DNA of 64,000 nt from positions 19,606,658-19,670,657 of the forward strand of contig NC_087073.1 of assembly GCF_026151205.1 (NCBI RefSeq), given 5' to 3'. This document shows, in pieces, positions 11,718 to 24,100 of the stretch. This DNA is from Bolinopsis microptera (taxonomy: Eukaryota; Ctenophora; Tentaculata; Lobata; Bolinopsidae). The position numbers were made by a program, and so were the translations under genes. Each line of letters starts with the position of its first letter. Position 1 is the first letter of the stretch. Under the pieces are notes generated by a model that was not told the origin of the DNA, made no database searches, and saw only the letters and a list, made by a program, of their open reading frames with translations.

Positions 11718-11882
11718 GGGGTCGTTCACATATTACGTAATCAATTTTTGGACAATTTTTACCCCCTTCGTAATCATTTCTACACATAGAGCCTATTGTG
11801 TAAAAATTACACTAGCGTAATCGGTAATCATTTGGAAACCCCCCTCCCCACTCGGTTGATTACGTAATATGTGAACGACCCC
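11718..11882. mobile_element. 165-bp MITE with about 26-bp terminal inverted repeats
   Basis: The left end GGGGTCGTTCACATATTACG is repeated as its reverse complement at the right end, CGTAATATGTGAACGACCCC. The inner part is AT-rich with no coding capacity. MITEs with GGGGTCGTTCACA-type ends are common in invertebrate genomes. The target-site duplication is not clear. Confidence 0.8.
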
Positions 11883-13657
11883 TAATATAATAGCGTAAAA
11901 CTGAAGCAAGGTATCTGTAATTGTTGATGGAAGGCTTAGTCGGGGGTGCAAAGCAGTGAAGAGCAAGATCTCAAGATTTATCGGTGTGATGTATAGAATA
12001 AAACAAAATATGCCATCGAAGGCTTGTTTACAAATATTCCAAAGTTTTGTCCAATCTCATTTAATTTATTGGGATTTTCCGCAAAATCTCTCATAGACTC
12101 CCTTTTTGCAAAAGAAAAATAAGGTGTGAGAGCACTGAGCAGTTATGATTGGAAATGTGAACTATTATTATAATGTCCTTAAACTCCAAGATCACACAAA
12201 ACAAGGCCTTAAAGAACACGAGGTTTAAATGTTCACGGGGTTATCATCAAAAACGCTCTTACTTTTTTGCACAAATTTTGGAATATGTTGAGTATTCAAT
12301 GGCCACCTTTCTTGCTTCATTAGTTACCTGGATTACCTAAGTTACCTAAGAGTAAGAATATAAAAAGCGGACACTGTTAACAGCTATGAAACTGAAATTG
12401 CACAAATTGCACTGCATTATCAATATCTCATTCAAAATCACCCGCCATTCTAACAAAACATTCCTAGTGCATACTTGTACTGATAAGACACTGAATTGCA
12501 GCGGTATGAGTAAAACAATTTCTTGAAAATTTCATTACCTAATAAATGTGCTTATTGCAGATCAGAGCCTTTAACATTAGTTTATTGAATTTAAGATTTT
12601 CGATTTTAATCCAAAATTTACATAATAATGGTATTGTAATGCGCAATTGCACGTGCAAAGATTATTTGAACAACATTATGAGCAGTTTTGTGGTGATTTT
12701 GTTATGTTTAGTGTGTTTAGTGTGTTTAGTGTGTTTACTGTGTTCTACATTTTAATCGGATGTATCCTCGGTTGAGATGAATATTTTTGATGAGATACAA
12801 ACTGACGGTGACAATCACAGAATATTATAAGCTTTCTCTTTGTGGTCACGGTCTTTCTAATAAATTTATGTAAAATAAAGAAGATATTTTCGATCGTCAC
12901 AGTCGTCATGTTATATCGCAATAGGGGATCGTCAAAGGAAAACTCTCAGGAGTTAACGCGTTTAAATATGTTTAATCTCAAGTTCACAAAATCAAATCAA
13001 TCATAGTTATGAGCTCACGGGTGGGATCTGGGGTAATAGATTCAGACGATGTCTCTATCTAATGTTTTAATAGTGAGAATGTCGCTTAAATACCACAACA
13101 TAATCTGAACTATGTTGTCTGTGGATTAATTTGAAATTTATCTCCGAGGTGGGTCAGCTGATCAAGCTAAATGAGCTGAAAATATTTATTGCAAAAAAAT
13201 AATCCTCCAGTCGCATCGTGCACATATATATGCTCATCAAATCAAGACCTGAATAATCAGAAAACCGTGCCAAGATAACCCCAAAACTCATTCATTGGCC
13301 GAGAGTTAATGGTTCCTCGACATTAAAAAATGGAGGTAACTAATCAGTTTTAAATAACTAATCAGGTTTAAGGTTATAACTGCTTAGGTTATAGCGTCTA
13401 ATACTCAAAATTTGCTCAGTGGTTTCATTCATCATCAAAATTTGTTTTCAAAACAATCCTTTTTTAACAGAATCTGCGAGCTCTGTAAAACATCTTAACT
13501 GAGTCCAGTATCTTTACTGGGAGAAGTGGTTTCTCGCAGACCGACAAACCGTGTTATGATAATTAGAATAATGATTATTATATCTCATATCATATTCATT
13601 CATTCATTTTCAAGGTACCACAAAAGCACAAAACGTAACCATAACGTCTCCCTGCAG
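11883..13657. other. Gene-free stretch upstream of the first recognised PPIP5K exon
   Basis: AT-rich sequence. I looked here for the preceding family exon (a segment around LVLKWGGELT in the human proteins) and did not find it. A dispersed repeat occupies about 12,640-12,870. Confidence 0.45.
12640..12870. repeat. Dispersed repeat shared with 19.6-20.1 kb
   Basis: CACGTGCAAAGATTATTTG and GGTGATTTTGTTATG are followed by ACATTTTAATCGGATGTATC, TCGGTTG and GGTCACGGTCTTTCT. The same blocks occur at 19,602-19,720 and 20,000-20,075 in a different order, with about 10-20% divergence. This implies an old mobile or rearranged repeat. Confidence 0.55.
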
Positions 13658-13776
13658 ATTACAGTGCGTTGCCGGGAAGTGGATTTATACGACTTCACAG
13701 CACATACCGTCACGACCTAAAGATATACGCAAGCGACGAGGGCAGAGTTCAGACAACTGCTGCTGCTTTCGCTAAG
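13658..13776 (+). CDS. PPIP5K: PPIP5K exon: phosphatase core [18 protein letters not shown]
   Basis: It starts after CTCCCTGCAG and ends before GTAAAC. In phase it reads [20 protein letters not shown] and continues to [18 protein letters not shown], which is nearly identical to the conserved segment of metazoan PPIP5K phosphatase domains. It begins with two bases of a split codon, so an upstream exon is required. None was found within the preceding 5 kb. Confidence 0.9.
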
Positions 13777-16700
13777 GTAAACTATAGTAGATTATTATAC
13801 GTACTATTTAGCTAAAAGGGTCTTTTCAGCTATATTAGGTTCAAGTTCTATGGTCCGTGATTCTTATATTATAACTTATGGACTATATTAATATACAGTA
13901 GCTAAACCCAGTTATGTCCATATAAATTGAAATCTTTATTTTTTAATTTATGAAGGACAATTATGATAAATTATCTACAATTTACCACAAAAATCGCAGT
14001 TCGAACTGTTTGTCTTAATTTTGTTAGATTTTGAGCTCCATTTAAAATTAAAACACCATGCGTACATAAAAAATAAAATAAATCGGGGTTTTACTGTAAA
14101 AGTTTTGGATTCCGCCTGCGCCTATTTTATATCCTGTTCGGTCGTTTGATACATTTTCACTCAAACAAACACACATTACTATTTAGCACTTCAGTACACT
14201 CAATTTCAAACAAAGGCTAAAATTAGTTATTTTAAAAATATTTCTAATTTTTATGTCCGATCATCCAATGACTAACATCCGATGTTTTGATAGAAACCGG
14301 TTACTAAATTCCATAACGACGATCGCAACAGGGCACAGACTGAAAAGTAACAAACTTGAAAATGATGACCGTCAAAATGTGATAGTTTATATACCCTCGC
14401 GAGCAGCAACCCTAGAACATCCGCTACGTGTGCATCTCAGTTATATCCCGTAATGATTCTCTGGTGGTTACTAATCACCATAATAGTGGTGTTTATGCCA
14501 GTTATGTGATAATGTCATCTTTTTGTCCCAATATATGTGATATATATGTCAAAAGCTTTATCTTTCAGAGAATATTACTCTAAACTGTATTTAAACTCCG
14601 TATACCACTACCCGTGTTTTAACTAGTACATATTAATATTATATGTTACTCAAAACCCGCTGGTTTTGTTAATGTTATACCACTACCCGTGTGGCGTGTT
14701 TTAACCACATATTATTATACGTTCATTGAAGTTTGAGGATATTGGTAAATATTAGTGACCCTACTAAATGGCACGATGATGTAAAATGTGTCACACTATG
14801 AAACTATATAAAGCCTCAATGGTTAGGATAATCGTTTCATCCTCTAGATAAACTTTGTCGCATAACGATATCTTTATCAGACGATAAGATATCGCTTAAA
14901 TGCGGCCGGCAGTGAGTTGTAAACTTTGTCACACTATAAAAATGTGACAGAGTTTATATGGACCCCTTGTTGCCGTGTTTGACCAAATTTTCGAATTTCA
15001 AATTTATAGGATAGTTGCATATGACTATTATCTACAAATTTAGCGACTTTTTCGTTAAATGGTAGCACCATGTAAACTCCGTCACACATTTAAGAAATTT
15101 ATATGAGGGATGTTTATGACATCCTGACAAGAAATGCCGAATAGTCTAGCATTGTTTTGTGAGCTGAATGTGTTTGGAATTATTCACATATTTCATTGTT
15201 ATAGGCAAATACAAATACAGAAGGCAGAAATAGGTAAATTTAGTCACATAAATTTGTATGATATCTCAACATGTGTGAAATTGAGTAAATATTAGTATAC
15301 CAACTTAAACACCCTATATTACGTACTATGGATCAATTAACAATATTTCAACCATACGCCGGTCATATAAATTATTATATGGCAGTGATATGTTAACATT
15401 GGCAAAATTTCAACACCTGAACAGGGTAAAAATTTGTAAATTTCGTCACAAAAAAAATATTATAACTTTATTTGCTCCGTGTTGGCAAAATAACTAATTT
15501 ATCGACATAGTGATGGTGATAAGTAGTAGTAGTAAATCTTTCAAAGTACGAAATATCTCTTTAAAAGAGCATCCTAGGCACCTTATAGATATCAAAACGC
15601 ATAAAAAAGAAAACAAAAACATCAACCATCTTCTAACTTCTTCCACTCCTCCCTATCTAAAGCTAAAAATCTAAGGTCTTCGAAATCAGTCAAATTCTTA
15701 AGTCTAATATCAAGATTTCTACTAGTCAAGTCTTTTCTAATAACATCTAATAAGTTTAAACATGGTCTACCCCGTCTCCCTCCCAGAAAAATATCAGAAT
15801 TTATAGCAAATAACATAGAGGTGTATGCTGGTGAGTCTTCCTTTCCTCTTAAGATATGTCCTTAAGATATGTCCTGGTGATAAAGTAAAATTATATACTA
15901 ATTGAGGTATGATTCTTCAAAATAGGGGCAAGAAATGTAAATTTCGTCACATCAGCCATAGCATTAGTTAGATAGATTTTTTTCATATCAACTGCCCTTA
16001 TTATAGCAAGAATGGATTTATACAGGAAATATAGAAACCCATGCCCATTTTTCATCACATTGAAATTATACTGTTGGGGCAGGAAAAGTAAATTTCGTCA
16101 CATTTCGGTAAATTAGTGATACCAAACTCAGCATTGTTAAACTTGGGTTCTGATTTGCTGAAAAATAACCAACCAATAATTCCTGGAAGGAAATTGAATT
16201 TTAACTGAGGTATGGTTCTTTAAAATAGGGGCAAGAAATGTAAATTTCGTCACATACGTAATTTTAAAATTTAGATAGATTTTATTTCCTACCAATAGTC
16301 CTTATTATAGTCGGAATGGATTTATACAAGAAATGTAGAAACCCATGCCAATTTTTCATCACATTGAAACTATACTGTTGGGGCAGGAAAAGTGGATTTC
16401 GTCACATTTCAGTAACTTAGTAAAATTAAACTCAGCATTGTTAAACTTGAGTTCTAATTTGCTGAACAATAACCAACCAATAATTCCTGGAAGAAAATTG
16501 AATTTTAACCGAGGTATGGTTCTTCAAAATAGGGGCAAGAAATGTAAATTTCGTCACATACGTCATTTTAAAATTTAGATAGATTTTCTTTCATATCAAT
16601 AGTCCTTATTGTAGTTAGAATGGATTTATACAGGAAATATAGAAACCCATGCCAATTTTTCATCACATTGAAATTATACTGTTGGGGCAGGAAAAGTAAA

Positions 16701-18077
16701 TTTCGTCAAATTTCAGTAACTTGGTAAAATTAAACTCAGCATTGTTAAACTTGAGTTCTAATTTGCTGAACAATAACCAACCAATAATTCCTGGAAGAAC
16801 ATTTTATAATGTATGTAATATGTTAATCACAGACTATTTCATTCTATAATCATTGCATTGTTTCCAAATTTAACCTATTTATGATGTCTTATCATTTTGT
16901 GACGATGTTTACATCAACTGCCCTATACTTGAATCAACTGTATCCGTGTATCGTCCTTATATAGAGTTTTCCCGCAAAATTTAACTTATTTACGATGTCG
17001 TATCATTTTGTGACGATGTTTACATCAACTGCCCTATACTTGAATCAACTGTATCCGTGTATCGTCCTTATATAGAGTTTTCCCGCTTTTCAAACCAAAA
17101 TCAGATATAAATGATTTCGGAAATTCACCCAGAATTTCAAATTCCATATAATGTGACAGAATTTACATCATTTCCGAATAACCAAGTGCATGTATTAGCT
17201 AACTTTTCAAAACAACATATTTTAGGGCTATGATTGGCAGAAGAACCATCAAATAATGAGTTGAAAGGGTTTTGAGGACACCTCACAGTAGAAAAGAGGT
17301 CTCGTATTCTGAGTGTGACAAAGTTTACGAAATATTGCCTTAAAGCCGTTCGATCCGTGCCCTTTAACCAATGTTGTATCATAATTGTTAGATTGACCTA
17401 ATCTACTATGTTTCAGACCAAGGAATGATAATTGGGCAGCTATGGTAAACAATGTCACAAAAATGTGACATTTTTTACATTATAGTGCCTAAAAGCAATA
17501 CATTTTATTTCTGAGCAGTGCATATGGGAGTATGGGTCACGTGGCTAATGTTCAGAACTTATGAACACGCTAGATTAATAGATGCTAAAATTAAGCCACT
17601 GTCGTCAAAAACGCTATTTTAGAAATTTACCAATATCCTCAAACTTCAATGAACGTGTACTATATATATTACTAAAAACCCGCTAGTTTTGGTCGAGGAA
17701 ATTTAAAAAATCATTTATGTTTAAATTTCTCTAATCTCTTCGCCTCTGAGTACTGAGTAGCAAAGCTCTAAGCTCTGTACGGAGCTCCGTAGTCTGCACT
17801 GTAGAAAATATGGATTTTATTTGACAATGACGACAACGTTATAAATATTCGGATTCCCTAATCGACGCCTTTTAAGCTTTTAGTTTTACCGTATCAAAGA
17901 ATATCGATCAAACGTGAGCTAGTCATGGCGTATCATAAAGCATGGCAACGTGCGTTGCTAAGCTGTGCTTGTTCGCGCATGTGCAATCGCTTGCTGTTGC
18001 TACGCAACGACGTAGTAAACTTTTGATGTAATTTCGCCATTTTTCTAACGCCAATTTTTCCTTACTTCCGACGTTAA

Positions 18078-18110
<33 letters not shown>

Positions 18111-21100
18111 TCAGGCACCAAGTGCCGGACATCACGTCGACTAAGTGTAGTTTTGGATATTTTTCACTAGACCCACCCACCCCCTTTGCGGTACTAACTG
18201 TTTTTTTGGATAATACGTAAGACACCCGCCCCTTTTGCCGCCTTTTGCGGTACTAACTGTCGAAAAATCGTGGTACTAACTGTTTTTTGGTATATAGAAT
18301 AAGATACCCACCCATTAATTGCTTTAAACAGCTCATTAAACATTGGAAATGGGAAAATTATACCCACTATTTAGTAGGGGTTTTGTTTTCAATGTAGTCG
18401 AATTAGATAAAAAGTTACACACAAAATTTTAAAATTACAAAAAACCCAAAAAAACTCAAAAATACCTCAAAACCCATTCCCAAATTTTAAATTTGACGTT
18501 AATTATAAAAAATCTAAAGCCTAAATCAAAATTCTAAGAAAGCTATACGTAACAACTACATTTCCCTTTTCTACAACCTTGCTAAAAATCGCGAGGTTTC
18601 AACTCCTTTTGCTAGCTGAAATTGGTCACATCGAAGGGGTAATTTTTGGTTAAATGCTTAAATGGTTACATGCCGGGGAGATTTCGTCAAGTTTAAAATA
18701 TTATAGTATAGATAATATTACGTTATCCTGCAGGCTGAAACTGGTAAATTGCCTTCGTGCTTGGTACCATTTACAGTAGTTAGCAAGTCAAAACTGTTAT
18801 TTTTCCGAGAAATTTTATGACCGGTAGTTTAAACACGGGAAATCGAAACCCAGTGACTTCAGGGGTACAAGCCGCCGCGCTGATGAGTTTTTAAACACTC
18901 CCACTCCACAAGACTTCACTCATTCTATGTATATTTTGATGTGAGAAATCATTTCAAAATATAACCATGAAGTTCGCAGCAATATTTTGAGCCCAGATCC
19001 AGGGTCAACTTGTTCTATCATTAGATAAAATGTGTAGTGTATCGGAATTAGTTACATATTTTATCTGCGAAATGTTGGTCTCAATCTAGTCTCACGCCGC
19101 AGCATGCCGCCACGATGTTGCCGTTTTAAAACACGCCGCCGAGGGCCGGCCGGCGTGTACCTCTGGTGGTACTACTATACAGTATACACATTACACACAG
19201 GAAAAGAATCTAACGGAAATAATAAATCTGATAATTTAAAAATTTACATTTTGACGTCCCAAATAGTTGCACTATTATGGTCATGGAGAATACATTAAAT
19301 TGAAACTAAAGGTAACAGCTAGAATGTAACCCTAGAATGTGAGCTCCAATATTGAACTACTAAAATGATCCACTATAGCTATCTAACACAATGGAGTTAA
19401 AGCTGTCTCTGACGTCTGTGCGCCTGCTCACATTAAACTGATATAACAATTAATTTAGCTAGTCTGATCATGGAACTCGGGGGATATTAATTTAATATCT
19501 GTGAACTAATCTTATCTCAGGTCCAATGTCCATTATTAATCTTTGTTATTATCATTACCAACCAACAACCCCTCTTATTCATCGACTTATATTATAAGCT
19601 ACATTTTAATCGGCTGTATCTTCGGTTGTGTTGGATATTTTTTGATGCCATAAAAAATTACAAACAAAAAATACTATTAGCTTCCTCCCTGTGACTACGG
19701 GCTTTCTGGTATAATTATAATTCGAACATTTCTGTACGACCGCCCATGTGCAAATTATATGAGAATTCGAAGTTACATAGTGACCATGGTAACGAGGATT
19801 GTTACACGCACGTGCACTAGCCCGGTTCATAAAACAAAAATATTATCAAATAATTTCGGTAATAGGCTTATCTGTTGTTCCTTAGTCCAAATAACTACCA
19901 AAAAAAATTTGAAGCTTCAACTCCAACCGGAACCACCCCCCCCCCTATGCCACGCCCATTTTTTTCATCAATTTTTAACAGGTAAAAATCTTCGTATCAT
20001 CGTGCACGTGCAAATATTTGCGAGCACCATTTTTATCGGTTTTGTGGTAATTACGTTGTGTTCAGTGCAAGGTTGGAGCTAAGATGACGAGAAGAAGAAA
20101 CGAAACTATTTCACGTCTCATTTCGCTTTATATTCGAGTTCAAACCATCAAGACTGTATCGTTATAGTTATACGATCCAGAGTCGCCGCGTAACAAAGTT
20201 GCTGAAAACAAAATAATAAAGAGAGTTTGTTTATGTCTGTCATAGTTTCTCATCTTGGCCCTTGGAGTTAACCACTTCGTCCATCAGTAGCCTAATGCCA
20301 AATATTCCTGGTTCAAATCCTTTAATGCCTCAAATCAGCATGAAAAAATAAAAAATAGGCCAAGGAATAAGAATTTTAGTGCTCAAAATGTGGACCCCAA
20401 GTGGTGTCAAAAACGCGAATTAAATAAGTAATAATTATTTTAGTCTCTTGAGTCTTGAGTCTTGACACCACTTTAGGGTTAAGTTAGACAGGTTCCTGCT
20501 AGTGTGTATAGTGGCTTACAAAGTAGGGAGCGAAGGATCTAAGCTGGCAAACAAAAAAAACTTAATAATGTCCACGATATTGAACCCAATATTGAACGTA
20601 AAATCAGACTACTTATACTGATTCACGTTTAGTGATATTATCTTGTATTGATTGCAAGTGAAAGTCGATGGTTTGCATTCGTCATACTTACGGGTAACCT
20701 TGCTTCCGTTGCTCAGCAAGCCATATTAGCACTTGTTTACCGTTCAATCGCTCCTTACTGTCATTTAGGTAGAATTTCATATCATCGCACTGTTATGTTA
20801 CTGTAACTGTTTTACTACTTTCATTCAATCTTAAACCTTAGTTATAACTTCTACTGCAGCTTTAAGAGATTAATTGAGGATTTTGGTCAGGAAATTGAAG
20901 GGTTCCGGTTACTGCTTTTTCACAATGTCCCGAGAACACTGGATATCGGGGTCACTAAGGTACGAGGTCACTCAGGCATAAAATGTGACTCAGTTCCATG
21001 GGGCCTAAAATTCTGAGGCATGAGATCCTTGGGTATGAAATTACTGGAGCTGTAAGTCTACAACAGGGTGTCATGATTATTGGCGCTTCTCAGACTTTTC

Positions 21101-24100
21101 CTAAAAACCATCAGAAATCATTAGAACCAATCACTGGCCCTCAGAAACCTCATTTTGGGACCCCCTCAGATGGCAAAATTGGTCAAAAGTGTGACAAAAG
21201 CAATTTTGTCAGAACACGTCCGATCAGCTGATCTACAAATTAAACTAACTAAGGTTTCAAGAGATAATTACTGTTTATATATGACTGAACGCTGACCCGA
21301 ACTTCCTCTGTAACCTCTTTAACTGTCGCGTCTATCATCCTCTCTGTGAGAATTTCTTGTGAGAGACTTAATTTTTAAATGCGATAACCATAATAAATAG
21401 CTCTCCATCCTTCCTTCCCTTGTCGAGCGAACTGTCATCTCAGTCACAGCAACCTTTCACCCAATCACAGATAGTGGGTGAGGTAAGCATTTTTGAAGGC
21501 TCCCCGTCGAGCATCGCACAGAAAGTTGTGGCTGAGCTTCGTGGGCTCCTGTCGGAGCTTGAGGAAGTCTCTTTTTAGTCCTACGTGCTAGGTAGGAAGT
21601 GTGAATTTCTATTATATGGTTATTACGTCTATAATATGAGGCCACACAGGAGTTTCTACTATATTTTTATTACGTCTATAATATAAGGCCACACAGGAAT
21701 TTCTATTATATGGTTATTACGTCTATAATATGAGGCCACACAGGAGTTTCTACTATATTTTTATTACGTCTATAATATAAGGCCACACAGGAATTTCTAC
21801 TATGGTTATTACGTCTATAATATGAGGCCACACAGGAGTTTCTACTATTTTTATTACGTCTATAATATGAGGCCACACAGGAATTTCTACATGGTTATTA
21901 CGTCTATGATATGAGGCCACACAGGAATTTCTACATGGTTATTACGTCTATGATATGAGGCCACACATGAATTTCTATTATATGGTTATTACGTCTATAA
22001 TATGAGGCCACACAGGAATTTCTATTATATGGTTATTACGTCTATAATATGAGGCCACACAGGAATTTCTACTATATTTTTATTACGTCTATAATATGAG
22101 GCCACACAGGAATTTCTATTATATGGTTATTACGTCTATAATATGAGGCCACACAGGAATTTCTACATGGTTATTACGTCTATAATATGAGGCCACACAG
22201 GAATTTCTATTATATGGTTATTACGTCTATAATATGAGGCCACACAGGAATTTCTACATGGTTATTACGTCTATAATATGAGGCCACACAGGAATTTCTA
22301 CATGGTTATTACGTTTATAATATGAGGCCACACAGGAATTTCTACATGGTTATTACGTCTATAATATGAGGCCACACAGGAATTCCCGCTCAGTTATTTC
22401 AATTCTGCTTGTTTAGGGAGAAACTCTGCTCTGATAAATTCACATACCCCCTAGCATCTCTGAATCTGCTAGCAATAATTTCGAAATCTATTCAATTGTT
22501 TCATAGCAAACTGCTGTCTTTACTGGCAGTCACTTCTGCAGAATAATATGCAGCATCTGTATGATTGATGAATAATGGTCTTTATAGACATCTCAAGCTT
22601 CAATCATGACCAGCATCAGTGATTTATGGAAATTTGAAGCAAATTCAAATTTTATGTTATGTCGTTCGGCGGTTTATTAATTTAAATTAAATTACTTCAA
22701 AAATATTTGGAGGATTTCATCAAATCGATATTGAAATTTGAATATGGCGCTATTACCTTAGTTCCCAAAAATTTGTGTGCCATTATATTGAGCACAATTT
22801 ATTTGAGCCCGAAAAATTTGGGCAGGAAATTTGAATTCATTTGGGCGACCGAAAATTTGGGCACAAATTCTTCGAAAAATGAACGATTTTCCACTAAAAT
22901 TTCAGTTAGATATTTGCCTTAGTTCATTATTATTCCTTATTATTCCAGTCATTTTGCTTTCAATTTTAAGCATGTAGGTGGTAGTCTGAGTTGTTTCACA
23001 TTATGAAATTTACGATCTGCCCAGATTTTACGGTGGATGATAATCCATTTGCAGATCTTGTTTAAATCTCTAGCTATCCGTACCTCTAGCAATTTGTTTT
23101 ATTAGTAGCTGTTAGCTATTCCAGTTATTTCTATTCATTTAAAATATAAGCCTTTTTACTTGGTCAAGCCATGAATGACAAATTAGAAAACTAAAATTTC
23201 AAATATTATTTCACTTGGATATGAAGAAAAAGCCATCTTTCTATAGATTTCAGGGCCACAGGCCAAATGCCAAAAGTTTGGTTAGCAAAAAATTTAGCAG
23301 ACGGAAAAGATTTATGCAATTAATTTGGTCTGCAATAAATTTGGGCGAGAGGCCCGCTCAAATTTTTTGTCGCCCAAATTTTTGGGAATTAAGGTATTGA
23401 TAAAGGAAAGTCAACTTTAAATCCTATCCAATTGACTCTGAGCTATAATTTGAACGGAATCCGATTATTGCAATTATCTGATATCGTCAAGTTTTGTGTT
23501 ACAAGAACATACACATATTCATGTTCAAATTCACATTATAAGCTTATACATATTGATATAAGTATTATATTATTATGTAATACTTATATTATATATATCA
23601 TGATCTAGACAAGGGGTAATGAACATGGTAATTACATCAATAAAGATTATTGTCCCGCTCAACGAACACACTGAAATTGCAGTAGTAATGTTCGTACAAC
23701 AACAGGAGGTAACTGGCAAACGTATTTATTTGATAACTTAATTAATTACATAATTTGTTAATTGATTGATGAGGATGGTCAGTGTTGGGTTAGAGATGTA
23801 GATTATGACGTCACTATCGCAGTAATAGAGTGAGCGGGATATGTTGGCAACTGTAATATATAATGGTTATAATATGAGGTTAGAAAGACAATGTTATGTA
23901 CTAGCAACCTGTGTATGTGTGTGTTTGTGAGTCATATCTCAATTATCGTGACCAACTTGATAAACGCACATAAAATGAGAAGATTTCGTGCTATATTTGT
24001 AAGCAGTCATCACTTGCTTCAGATTCGTAGATTATTGGCATTTAATTAAACGTGTTTGAACAATGAAAACGAGATAAATAACTACGGTAAAAAAGGGTAA

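Larger units (their letters stand above)
14720..17655. mobile_element. About 2.9-kb element bounded by 31-bp inverted repeats
   Basis: A 31-bp sequence beginning CGTTCATTGAAGTTTGAGGA (14,720-14,750) recurs as an exact reverse complement at 17,625-17,655. A short AAAACCCGCT(G/A)GTTTT motif lies just outside both ends (about 14,650 and 17,675). The interior holds a LINE fragment, a 303-bp tandem triplication and many copies of a TAAA(C/T)TT(C/T)GTCACA motif in both orientations. No transposase is visible, so this is a non-autonomous element or a composite, lying in a PPIP5K intron. Confidence 0.65.

Noticed and set aside
20305..20325. GGTTCAAATCC, resembling a tRNA T-loop
   Set aside because: The flanking five-base stem does not pair and no acceptor or anticodon arms could be placed.
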